Assembly (NCBI GenBank): GCA_003132305.1
Contig: PKXJ01000035.1
Span: 95,579 to 159,578 of the forward strand
DNA length: 64,000 nucleotides
Direction of reading: 5' to 3'
Source of the DNA: Acidimicrobiaceae bacterium
GTDB taxonomy: Bacteria; Actinomycetota; Acidimicrobiia; Acidimicrobiales; RAAP-2
Part shown: in pieces, positions 35,470 through 43,311 of the stretch
How positions within the stretch are numbered: the first letter of the stretch is position 1
Layout: every line of letters begins with the position of its first letter
Program-made: the position numbers and the translations under genes
The notes under the pieces: generated by a model
Told to the model about the DNA's origin: nothing
The model's database searches: none
Seen by the model: the letters and a program-made list of their open reading frames with translations, nothing else

Positions 35470-36132
35470 ATGGACATCTCGCTACGTCACGAAGGTTCGG
35501 TCGCGGTCCTCACCTGGAACGATGGTGAAAATCGCATAAACGCTGACTCCCTGGAGCGACTGAACGCGCTGCTCGACGAACTTCAAGCGACCAGTGGTCC
35601 TCTTGCGGTCGTGCTGACTGGCACGGGCAAATTCTTCTCCAACGGCCTGGACCTCGGGCGGTTCGGCGCCAACCCGGCCGAGTTCACCGCGACCCTCGAA
35701 GAGCTAGAGCGCACGATCGCGCGTCTCTTCCTTTTCCCCGCCTACACCGTTGCGGCCCTTAACGGTCACGCGTTCGCCGGTGGCGCGTTACTAAGTTGCG
35801 CCTTTGACTACCGGGTGATGCGCGCGGACCGGGGCTATTGGTGCATGAACGAAGCCGAGATTGGCCTCGCGCTCGACGAGAAGCTGTGGTCCATAATGAG
35901 CCACCGGATTCCTCGGGCGACGGCCATCGTCGCCGCCACGACCGCGAAGAGGTTCAACGGTCCCGACGCCCTAGCTGCAGGCATTGTCGAAGCGACCGCG
36001 CGCGAGGACGACGTACTGCGCCACGCGATTGACGTCGCCGCGCAGCACGCGACGCTGGATCGCACGACCTTGTCGAAGCACAAGTACTTGGCGCACGGCG
36101 GCGAAGCTAAGTTCTTGGGCTGGAAGAAGTAG
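35470..36132 (+). CDS. enoyl-CoA hydratase/isomerase family protein
   Basis: 220-residue crotonase-fold protein. The oxyanion-hole strands are in GTGKFFSNGLDLGRFG and NGHAFAGGALLSCAFDYRVM. The helix MNEAEIGLALDEKLW carries a Glu as in delta3,delta2-enoyl-CoA isomerases of the short plant/peroxisomal type, so isomerase activity is as likely as hydratase. The protein is shorter than classical 260-residue hydratases. ATG 35470 is chosen from its leaderless promoter, although the frame is open for 69 codons more. A fatty-acid degradation role is inferred. Confidence 0.85.
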   Translation: MDISLRHEGSVAVLTWNDGENRINADSLERLNALLDELQATSGPLAVVLTGTGKFFSNGLDLGRFGANPAEFTATLEELERTIARLFLFPAYTVAALNGHAFAGGALLSCAFDYRVMRADRGYWCMNEAEIGLALDEKLWSIMSHRIPRATAIVAATTAKRFNGPDALAAGIVEATAREDDVLRHAIDVAAQHATLDRTTLSKHKYLAHGGEAKFLGWKK

Positions 36133-36251
36133 CGCTCTGGTGTGGCCGAATCTCGCTTCTTCTACTTCGGTGAGTTCTCTTCCATTGACACGTCCGCTCC
36201 CTTCGGCCGTCTTCGGAGGGCAGCGCAGTCGTACGAAGCGGGAGCATTGAA

Positions 36252-36689
36252 ATGGCTAAGGGCACGGACAGGGTCCGCGCAGCGACGACGTCCGACCTCG
36301 AATCGGTGCTGAAGATCGCCAAACTCGCGTCACCGAGTAGCGAGCGAGATTCGTGGCTGACACTTCGCGTCGAGTCCGGCGAGTGCTTGGTGAGCGAAGG
36401 TCAAAGTCGCGTCGTGGGGTTCGTCACCTTGGCGCGACGCTCGTTCTTCGGGCGCGACTTCATTGAGTTGCTGGCAGTCGACCCTGATTGTCGGCGGAAA
36501 GGAGTCGGGGGTGCTCTCCTTCGTCGCTGCGTCAACGAGGCGACAACATCAGCGATATTCGTCTCGGCGAACCGATCCAACCACACGATGCTCAATTTGT
36601 TGCGTAAAGAGCGATGGCAGTTCAGCGGCGAACTGGAGGGGCTGGACGAGGGCGACCCCGAACTTGTCTTCTACCGCAGCACGGACTAA
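36252..36689 (+). CDS. GNAT family N-acetyltransferase
   Basis: 145 residues. The acetyl-CoA-binding motif A is ELLAVDPDCRRKGVGGALLR (R/Q-x2-G-x-G/A form), followed by the helix and IFVSANRSNHTMLNLLRKERW, typical of GNAT motif B. The substrate is unknown. The 119 bases between the upstream gene and this ATG hold no clear promoter of the leaderless kind; GGGAG lies about 9 bases before the ATG. Confidence 0.85.
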   Translation: MAKGTDRVRAATTSDLESVLKIAKLASPSSERDSWLTLRVESGECLVSEGQSRVVGFVTLARRSFFGRDFIELLAVDPDCRRKGVGGALLRRCVNEATTSAIFVSANRSNHTMLNLLRKERWQFSGELEGLDEGDPELVFYRSTD

Positions 36690-36773
36690 TGGCTATCGCT
36701 GCTCGTCACGTCTAAGTGGTCGCGATAAGTCAGTGGGCGACGTGACTCGGGCGTGCTGAGTATCCGCGAGTGA

Positions 36774-37556
36774 CTAGATCCAACCCTGATCGCGCGCAAT
36801 CTGTTCGACGTCGCCAATACGCATACCGGTTCGATGTTGCAAGGTGCGAATGAGCCCGCCCGCTTCGTAGAGCGACTCGTGGGTGCCAGTGTCGAGCCAC
36901 GTCGTCGCGCGAGAGAGCACTTCGACGCGGAGTTCGCCTCGTTCGAGGTAGGCGTTGTTGAGCGCGGTGATTTCGAGCTCGCCGCGCTCACTCGGCGTCA
37001 GGTGTCGCGCGAACTCCGAGGCCCGCTCGTCATAGAAGTAGATGCCGGGCACCGCGTAACTACTCTTCGGGTTGGCGGGCTTTTCTTCAATGGAGAGCAC
37101 CTGACCGTTGTCGTTGAACTCGACGACGCCGTAGACCGAGGGATTCGAGACCTGGTAGGCGAAGATGAGGGCGCCCTGCACGCTGGTGTTCTGTTGGAGG
37201 TGCGTCCCGAGGCCCGGACCGTAGAAGAGGTTGTCGCCCAAAATGAGTGCGCACTTCTCGCCGTCGAGAAACTTCTCTCCCAACATCAGCGCCTCGGCGA
37301 GTCCGTTCGGTTGGTCCTGGACGACGTAGGAGAGCTTTATGCCCAACGTCGAACCGTCACCGAGTAAACGAAAGAACGCGTCTTGATCGTGCGGCGTGGT
37401 GATGAGAAGAATTTCACGAAGTCCACTCAGCATGAGCGTGCTCAACGGATAGAAAATCATGGGCTTGTCGTAGATCGGCAGTAGTTGCTTGGAGACCGCG
37501 CGAGTAATGGGATGCAGGCGCGTTCCGGTGCCGCCAGCCAAAATGATTCCCTTCAC
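36774..37556 (-). CDS. rfbA: glucose-1-phosphate thymidylyltransferase
   Basis: 260-residue nucleotidyltransferase making dTDP-glucose, first step of dTDP-L-rhamnose synthesis. The signature GGTGTRLHPITRAVSKQLLP is followed by YDKPMIFYPLSTLMLSG, diagnostic of RmlA/RfbA. Other conserved stretches are VQDQPNGLAEAL, LGDNLFYG and VSNPSVYGVVEF. It is about 30 residues shorter than the usual RmlA, lacking much of the C-terminal helical extension. The GTG start follows TATACT by 6 bases. The gene is divergent from rfbB. Confidence 0.93.
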   Translation of the reverse strand: MKGIILAGGTGTRLHPITRAVSKQLLPIYDKPMIFYPLSTLMLSGLREILLITTPHDQDAFFRLLGDGSTLGIKLSYVVQDQPNGLAEALMLGEKFLDGEKCALILGDNLFYGPGLGTHLQQNTSVQGALIFAYQVSNPSVYGVVEFNDNGQVLSIEEKPANPKSSYAVPGIYFYDERASEFARHLTPSERGELEITALNNAYLERGELRVEVLSRATTWLDTGTHESLYEAGGLIRTLQHRTGMRIGDVEQIARDQGWI

Positions 37557-37562
37557 TCCATT

Positions 37563-37568
37563 AGTATA
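37563..37568 (-). promoter_or_regulatory. -10 hexamer of rfbA
   Basis: TATACT (minus strand) ends 6 bases before GTG 37556. It is close to the classical TATAAT consensus, so probably a strong promoter. Confidence 0.6.
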
Positions 37569-37606
37569 GAAGTGCTCTAGCCCCCATCTAAAGGCCGAGG
37601 TACTTC

Positions 37607-38584
37607 ATGCGCGTGGTGATTACTGGGGCGGCTGGATTCATTGGGTCGCGACTAAGTGAAGTGCTAGTGGCTCAGGCCGAGCGACTCGGCTACGACGACG
37701 TCGTTCTCTTTGACGCGTTGACGTACTCGGGACGACTAGAAAACCTCGAGGTCGTGCTGCGCGACTCGCGCGTCACGTTCATCAAGGGCTCGATCACCGA
37801 CGAGCTGGTGACCGACGAAGTGTTGAGCGGTGCGCACGCCGTGTTGCACCTCGCCGCCGAGAGTCACGTGGACCGCTCGATCACCGGGGCCCGACTCTTC
37901 TACGAGACCAACGTCATGGGTACGCATCAACTACTCGAGAGCGCGCGTCGAACGGGCGTCGAGCGCTTCGTACACGTCTCCACCGACGAGGTCTACGGGT
38001 CGATCGACGAAGGTGCCTGGCGCGAGGACCACCTCCTCGAACCGAACTCGCCGTACTCGTCGAGCAAGGCCGGCTCGGACTTGGCGGCGCTGGCGTACCA
38101 GCGCACGTACGGACTGAACGTCATGGTGACGCGCTGCTCGAACAACTACGGTCCGCGCCAGTTTCCCGAAAAACTCATTCCTCTCTTTGTCACGAATCTC
38201 TTTGACGGCGTCAAGGTCCCGCTCTACGGCGACGGACAGAACATTCGAGACTGGCTCTTCGTCGACGACCACTGTCGGGGGATTCTTCAGGTGCTCGAGG
38301 GTGGTCGCGCGGGAGAGATCTACAACATCGGTGGTGGCACCGAGTTAACGAACCTCGCCATTACCAACCTGCTCTTGGAGCTCTGTGGAGCCGACGAGTC
38401 CATGATCGAACCGGTCGCCGATCGCCTCGGCCACGACCGGCGTTACAGCGTGGACTGGACGAAGATCCACGACGAGCTCGGCTACCAGCCCGAGGTCGAC
38501 TTCGAAGAGGGACTCGCGCGCACCGTGAAGTGGTACCGCGAGAACGAACCGTGGTGGCGACCCCTGAAGGAGCGTGGGTCGTGA
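37607..38584 (+). CDS. rfbB: dTDP-glucose 4,6-dehydratase
   Basis: 325-residue extended short-chain dehydrogenase. NAD binding is by GAAGFIGSR; HLAAESHVDRSI is the RfbB-specific segment; the catalytic STDEVYGS and YSSSKAGSD (Tyr-x3-Lys) are both present; SNNYGPRQFPEKLIP follows. It converts dTDP-glucose to dTDP-4-keto-6-deoxyglucose. Unlike most genes here it has an ordinary leader, with GAGG 6 bases before the ATG. The stop overlaps the rfbC start. Confidence 0.96.
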   Translation: MRVVITGAAGFIGSRLSEVLVAQAERLGYDDVVLFDALTYSGRLENLEVVLRDSRVTFIKGSITDELVTDEVLSGAHAVLHLAAESHVDRSITGARLFYETNVMGTHQLLESARRTGVERFVHVSTDEVYGSIDEGAWREDHLLEPNSPYSSSKAGSDLAALAYQRTYGLNVMVTRCSNNYGPRQFPEKLIPLFVTNLFDGVKVPLYGDGQNIRDWLFVDDHCRGILQVLEGGRAGEIYNIGGGTELTNLAITNLLLELCGADESMIEPVADRLGHDRRYSVDWTKIHDELGYQPEVDFEEGLARTVKWYRENEPWWRPLKERGS

Positions 38585-39156
38585 AGTTGACCGAGCTCGC
38601 GATCCCCGGCGCGTACGTCGTGGAGTCGACGGTCTGGGGTGACGATCGGGGCTTTTTTCGTGAGTGGTTTAAGCGCGCCGACTTCGAAGAGATCGGTGTC
38701 AACTTTCCGATTCACCAGGCCAATCTTTCGATGTCCAAGCGTGGCGTGGTGCGCGGACTGCACTACTCGATCGCGCCCGAGGGCCAGGCGAAACTCGTGA
38801 CCTGCGCGTACGGGGAGCTCGACGACGTCATCGTGGACATTCGCGTGAGTTCTCCGACGTACGGCCTGGTCGAGGTGGTTCACTTGGCGGCCGATAAGGA
38901 ACGATCGGTGCTAGTGCCCGGTGGCGCGGCGCACGGTTTTTGCGTGACGAGCGAACTAGGTGCGCTCTCCTACCTCTTGTCGTCGCCGTTCAACCCGGAA
39001 AAGGAATTGGAGATCAATCCCTTCGATCAGGTGCTCAACATTCCCTGGCCGCTGTCGGGCGGGGCCCTCACCAGCGAGAAGGACGCTCGAGCGCCGACAC
39101 TGATGCAGCGCCTGTGGGCGGGTCAACTGCCGCACTACGTCGAGGGATCGCTTTAG
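38581..39156 (+). CDS. rfbC: dTDP-4-dehydrorhamnose 3,5-epimerase
   Basis: 191-residue cupin-fold epimerase. The family landmarks are DDRGFFREWFKRADFEEIG, the catalytic His region HQANLSMSKRGVVRGLHYS, and the Tyr-containing GALSYLLSSPFNPEKELEI. GTG 38581 overlaps the rfbB stop (GTGA) and is preferred to an upstream in-frame codon. rfbD, the last reductase of the pathway, is not in the window, so dTDP-rhamnose synthesis must be completed from elsewhere. Confidence 0.94.
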   Translation: MKLTELAIPGAYVVESTVWGDDRGFFREWFKRADFEEIGVNFPIHQANLSMSKRGVVRGLHYSIAPEGQAKLVTCAYGELDDVIVDIRVSSPTYGLVEVVHLAADKERSVLVPGGAAHGFCVTSELGALSYLLSSPFNPEKELEINPFDQVLNIPWPLSGGALTSEKDARAPTLMQRLWAGQLPHYVEGSL

Positions 39157-39177
39157 GTGGAATTGACGCTCGATTGC

Positions 39178-39183
39178 TAGCGT
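39178..39183 (+). promoter_or_regulatory. -10 hexamer of the deoC operon
   Basis: TAGCGT ends 7 bases before GTG 39191. It overlaps the earlier in-frame GTG at 39182, which argues for the later start. Confidence 0.5.
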
Positions 39184-39190
39184 GAGACGG

Positions 39191-40183
39191 GTGAGTACGT
39201 CTCCGCTTCGCTTAGTAACGAGTGACGCGCGTGAGGTGCAGTTACCCAGTGGCTCGACGTTGCCGGCTGTCGAGTCCGAGTCCCAGCTTCGAGGGTTGCT
39301 CGCGGGTCTCTCGGGCGTCGACGCGGTCGGCGCCGAAGCTCGAGCCGCCAAGCTCGCGACGCGTTCTCTGAAGAAAACGACGAAGCTCGCCGCGTTGGAT
39401 CTCGCCATTTCCATGGTGGACCTCACGACGCTGGAGGGTGCCGACACCCCGGGGCGCGTCACGTCGCTCTGTACGAAGGCTCTACATCCCGATCCGAGTG
39501 ACGCGAGCGTGCCCAGTGTGGCGGCGGTGTGCGTCTATCCCGACCTCGTCGCGCACGCCCGCCACGTCTTGGGTACGTCGAGCGTCAAGGTGGCGGCGGT
39601 GGCGACCTCGTTTCCCTCCGGTCGCGCGTCGCTCAACGTCAAACTGCTCGACGTGCGCGAAGCCGTCACTGCGGGCGCCGACGAAATTGACATGGTGATC
39701 GATCGAGGCGCCTTCCTCTCGGGTCGACTCGGCCAAGTCTTCGACGAAGTCGTCGCGGTGAAGGAAGCCTGTGACGGGGCACCCCTCAAGGTCATCCTCG
39801 AGACCGGCGAACTCGTGACGTACGACAACGTGCGACGCGCCAGTTGGATCGCCATGCTCGCAGGCGCCGACTTCATTAAGACCTCGACGGGAAAGGTGAG
39901 TGTCTCTTCGACGTTGCCCGCGGCACTGGTGATGCTCGAAGCCGTGCGCGACTTCGCGGAGGCGACGGGCGCACTCGTTGGTGTCAAAGTGGCCGGCGGC
40001 ATCAGGAGTTCGAAGGACGCCCTGCGGTATCTCGTCGTCGTCAACGAAACGACCGGTTCGGCGTGGCTGACCCCGGATCGTTTTCGTTTCGGCGCGTCGT
40101 CACTGCTGAACGATCTCTTGATGCAACGATTGAAGCAGCGCAGTGGCGCGTACGTGCGCGCCGATGAGTTCAGCGGCGACTGA
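39191..40183 (+). CDS. deoC: deoxyribose-phosphate aldolase
   Basis: 330-residue class I aldolase splitting 2-deoxyribose 5-phosphate into acetaldehyde and glyceraldehyde 3-phosphate. The Schiff-base lysine is in VGVKVAGGIR, with the second lysine in ADFIKTSTGK and the Asp in DEIDMVID. It is larger than the ~225-residue E. coli-like enzymes owing to an N-terminal extension of about 90 residues, as in the eukaryote-like group. It is first gene of a five-gene block in which every junction overlaps; the aldehyde dehydrogenase next door can use its acetaldehyde. Confidence 0.93.
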   Translation: MSTSPLRLVTSDAREVQLPSGSTLPAVESESQLRGLLAGLSGVDAVGAEARAAKLATRSLKKTTKLAALDLAISMVDLTTLEGADTPGRVTSLCTKALHPDPSDASVPSVAAVCVYPDLVAHARHVLGTSSVKVAAVATSFPSGRASLNVKLLDVREAVTAGADEIDMVIDRGAFLSGRLGQVFDEVVAVKEACDGAPLKVILETGELVTYDNVRRASWIAMLAGADFIKTSTGKVSVSSTLPAALVMLEAVRDFAEATGALVGVKVAGGIRSSKDALRYLVVVNETTGSAWLTPDRFRFGASSLLNDLLMQRLKQRSGAYVRADEFSGD

Positions 40184-41646
40184 TGAGCGACGAACTGACG
40201 AACTCGCGCCTCGGTGAAATGGCGTACGACCCGGCGCCCGAGTCGGCCGCGATCGCGCGCCTAAAGCCCAGTTACGGTCTCTTCATCGACGGCGAGTTCA
40301 CCGATCCTTCGTCGCACGCCGCGTTCGTCACGCTCAATCCCGCCAACGAAGAGCCCCTCGCGAGCGTGGCCCAGGCCTCGAGCGCCGACGTCGACCAGGC
40401 CGTCGCCGCGGCTCGTCGCGCCTACGACACCGTCTGGTCCAAGACCACGGGCGCCGAGCGTTCGAAGTACCTCTTTCGCATTGCCCGTCTCATCCAGGAG
40501 CGTTCGCGAGAGTTGGCCGTGGTCGAAACGCTCGACAACGGCAAGCCCATCCGAGAGTCTCGCGACATCGACATCCCCTTGGCCGCGGCGCACTTCTTCT
40601 ACTACGCCGGCTGGGCCGACAAGCTCGACTACGCGGGCTACGGCCCGGACCCGAAGCCGCTCGGCGTCGCGGGACAGATCATCCCTTGGAACTTTCCCCT
40701 GCTGATGGCCGCGTGGAAGTTGGCGCCGGCCCTCGCGGCGGGCAACACCTGTGTCCTCAAGCCCGCCGAGACGACGCCGCTCTCGGCGCTAGTGCTGGCG
40801 GAGATTCTCCAACAGGCGGAACTGCCGCCGGGTGTCGTGAACATCGTCACCGGCGACGGCACGACGGGCGCCGCGTTGGTCGATCACCCCGGCGTCGACA
40901 AGATCGCCTTCACCGGTTCGACCGAGGTCGGGCGACGCATTCAACAGCGCGTGGCCACGAGCCACAAACATTTGACCCTGGAACTCGGCGGCAAGGGCGC
41001 GAACATTGTCTTCGAGGACGCGCCGATCGACGAGATGATCGAGGGCATCATTGACGGCATCTTCTTCAACCAAGGTCATGTCTGTTGTGCCGGATCACGA
41101 CTCTTGGTCCAAGAGTCCGTCGCGGACGACGTCCTGCGTCGTCTCATCCGTCGCGTCGATCAACTGCGCGTCGGCGATCCCCTCGATAAGAACACCGACG
41201 TGGGCGCCATTAACTCGGCCGCGCAACTCGCGCGCATCAAAGAGCTCACCGCCTACGGCGAGGAGGAGGGCGCGACGCGCTACACGAGTACGTGTGCGCT
41301 GCCCGACAAGGGCTACTGGTTCGCGCCCACGGTCTTTGCCGACGTGGCCCAGTCGCACCGGATAGCGCGCGAGGAGATTTTCGGCCCCGTCCTCTCGGTG
41401 CTGACCTTTCGCACGCCCGAAGAGGCTGTCGCCAAGGCCAACAACACCAACTACGGCTTGGCCTGTGGCGTATGGAGCGAAAAGGGTTCGCGCACGCTCT
41501 GGGTTGCCGAGCGTCTTCGCGCGGGGGTCATCTGGGCGAACACCTACAACCGATTCGACCCGACGAGTCCCTTTGGTGGCGTCCGCGAATCGGGCTTCGG
41601 TCGCGAGGGCGGGCGTCACGGCTTGGAGGCGTACCTCAATGTCTGA
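40183..41646 (+). CDS. aldehyde dehydrogenase (catalytic; ALDH16-like N-terminal unit)
   Basis: 487-residue NAD-dependent aldehyde dehydrogenase. Visible motifs are the cofactor loop FTGSTEVGRRIQ, the general base Glu in LELGGKGANIVFE, the nucleophile in FFNQGHVCCAGSR, and FGPVLSVLTF. It should oxidise the acetaldehyde made by DeoC. It starts on the last base of the deoC stop codon (TGATG) and ends abruptly at GLEAYLNV, where an ALDH-like second protein begins 8 bases before the stop. Together the two match the domain order of ALDH16 enzymes. Confidence 0.92.
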   Translation: MSDELTNSRLGEMAYDPAPESAAIARLKPSYGLFIDGEFTDPSSHAAFVTLNPANEEPLASVAQASSADVDQAVAAARRAYDTVWSKTTGAERSKYLFRIARLIQERSRELAVVETLDNGKPIRESRDIDIPLAAAHFFYYAGWADKLDYAGYGPDPKPLGVAGQIIPWNFPLLMAAWKLAPALAAGNTCVLKPAETTPLSALVLAEILQQAELPPGVVNIVTGDGTTGAALVDHPGVDKIAFTGSTEVGRRIQQRVATSHKHLTLELGGKGANIVFEDAPIDEMIEGIIDGIFFNQGHVCCAGSRLLVQESVADDVLRRLIRRVDQLRVGDPLDKNTDVGAINSAAQLARIKELTAYGEEEGATRYTSTCALPDKGYWFAPTVFADVAQSHRIAREEIFGPVLSVLTFRTPEEAVAKANNTNYGLACGVWSEKGSRTLWVAERLRAGVIWANTYNRFDPTSPFGGVRESGFGREGGRHGLEAYLNV

Positions 41647-42493
41647 GGACCGCCTCGACGTTCGTAAGACCTACAAACTCCTCATCAACGGCGCCTTCCC
41701 GCGTTCGGAGTCCGGACGGAGCTACGAGGTCACCACGACGAAGGGTGAGTTCGTCGCCAACGTCGCGCAGGGTTCACGCAAGGACGTGCGCGACGCGGTC
41801 GTCGCCGCGCGCGCCGCGCAGGCGAAGTGGTGGGCGCAGAGTGCGTACGGCCGCGGCCAGGTGATCTACCGACTCGCGGAGATGGCCGAGTCGCGGCGCG
41901 ACGAACTGGCCGAGCACGTGCGACTCTGCGAAGGTCTTTCGCCGAAAAAGGCGCAGGCGCGCGTGTCGAGAGCGATCGACCGGGTGGTCTGGTACGCGGG
42001 CTGGACGGACAAGATCGCCCAGATTCTGGGTTCGTCGAACCCCGTCGCCGGTCCCTTCTTCAACTTTTCGGTACCCGTGCCCAGTGGCGTCGTGGGCGTC
42101 GTGGCCGACCAGGACTCTTCGCTCGAGGCTTTCGTGGACGCCGTGCTCGCGCCCATCGCCGTCGGCAACACCGTCGTGGCGATTGCCAGCGAGAAGCGAC
42201 CCACGCCCGCCGCGCTGCTCGGCGAGATGACCGCGACCTCGGACTTTCCCGGGGGCGTGCTCAACATCGTCACGGGCTTCACGGGCGAGGTGGCGCCCAC
42301 GCTCGCGGCGCACGAAGACGTTGACGGGATCGATCTCGGTGGCGTCGACGAAGACTTCGCGAACGACCTCGCGCACAGTGCGGCCGGTTCAATTAAGCGC
42401 GTCCTTCGACCGAGTCCAACGGACGAAGCGTCACTTCGACGACTTCGTGCCTTCGTCGAGACCTCAACCGTGTGGCACACGATCGGACAGTAA
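41639..42493 (+). CDS. non-catalytic ALDH-like protein (ALDH16 C-terminal-domain-like)
   Basis: 284 residues that align with the NAD-binding half of an aldehyde dehydrogenase: KLLINGAFPRSESGRSYEV at the start, then VPVPSGVVGVVADQDSSLEA, and PGGVLNIVTGFTGEVAPTLA. The ELGGK base motif, the catalytic Cys and the whole C-terminal catalytic domain are absent, so it cannot be an independent dehydrogenase. ATG 41639 lies inside the preceding gene. Combined length with that gene is 771 residues, near the size of bacterial ALDH16 proteins, whose C-terminal domain also lacks the catalytic Cys. It is probably a structural partner of the upstream enzyme. Confidence 0.8.
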   Translation: MSEDRLDVRKTYKLLINGAFPRSESGRSYEVTTTKGEFVANVAQGSRKDVRDAVVAARAAQAKWWAQSAYGRGQVIYRLAEMAESRRDELAEHVRLCEGLSPKKAQARVSRAIDRVVWYAGWTDKIAQILGSSNPVAGPFFNFSVPVPSGVVGVVADQDSSLEAFVDAVLAPIAVGNTVVAIASEKRPTPAALLGEMTATSDFPGGVLNIVTGFTGEVAPTLAAHEDVDGIDLGGVDEDFANDLAHSAAGSIKRVLRPSPTDEASLRRLRAFVETSTVWHTIGQ

Positions 42494-43311
42494 TGACCAA
42501 TCCCTACGAACTCGCCCAACTCGCCGCGAACGAACTTCGAGAAAAGAGTGGCGTGGACCGCTACGACGTCGCCGTGGTGTTGGGCTCTGGTTGGAGGGAG
42601 GGCGCCGCCGCGCTCGGCACTCCCGCGAGCGTCGTGCCGACGACCTCACTGAGTGGTTTCGTAGCCCCGACGGTCGCCGGTCACAGCGGTCAGATTCTCT
42701 CTCTTAACTTGGGCGGTCTTCTGATCGGCCTCGTCGCGGGACGCGTGCACCTCTACGAGGGAAACACGGCCGACCAGGTGGTCCATCCCGTTCGAACGAT
42801 GATCTTGGCGGGCGCGAAGAAGGTGGTTCTCACGAACGCCTGTGGCGGGCTCGATCTAGTCATCAGGCCTGGCAACGTCGCTCTCATCCGTGACCACCTC
42901 AACTTGACCGCGACCTCGCCCCTGGAGGGCGCCGCGCCGCCCGAGGGTTTCGCTTCGCGGTTCGTCGATCTCACCGATCTCTACAGCGCACGCCTGCGCG
43001 GTGCGGTGCACGCCGCGGTACCTGATCTGCACGAGGGTGTCTACGCCGGTTTTCGTGGACCGCACTACGAAACGCCCGCCGAGATCGAGATGGCGCGCGC
43101 CATGGGCGCCACGCTCGTGGGCATGTCCACCGTGCTCGAAGCCATCGCCGCGCGACATCTTGAGGCCGAGGTCCTGGGACTTAGTTTGGTCTCGAACTTT
43201 GCGGCGGGCGTGTCGACGAGTCCCTTGAATCATCTCGAGGTGCTCGAGGCCGGTCAGTCCGCCGCCGCGTCTTTGGGGGCGTTGTTGGCGCACGTCCTTT
43301 CGGTCCTGTGA
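42493..43311 (+). CDS. punA: purine-nucleoside phosphorylase
   Basis: 272-residue trimeric (class II) purine nucleoside phosphorylase, releasing purine base and (deoxy)ribose 1-phosphate. Key segments are the phosphate-binding LGSGWREGA, GRVHLYEG, TNACGGLDL, FRGPHYETPAEIEM with the purine-side Glu nearby, and MSTVLEAIAA. A conserved Asn is present in SLVSNFAAG. The start codon shares one base with the stop of the ALDH-like gene (TAATG). Its product feeds the mutase encoded next. Confidence 0.94.
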   Translation: MTNPYELAQLAANELREKSGVDRYDVAVVLGSGWREGAAALGTPASVVPTTSLSGFVAPTVAGHSGQILSLNLGGLLIGLVAGRVHLYEGNTADQVVHPVRTMILAGAKKVVLTNACGGLDLVIRPGNVALIRDHLNLTATSPLEGAAPPEGFASRFVDLTDLYSARLRGAVHAAVPDLHEGVYAGFRGPHYETPAEIEMARAMGATLVGMSTVLEAIAARHLEAEVLGLSLVSNFAAGVSTSPLNHLEVLEAGQSAAASLGALLAHVLSVL

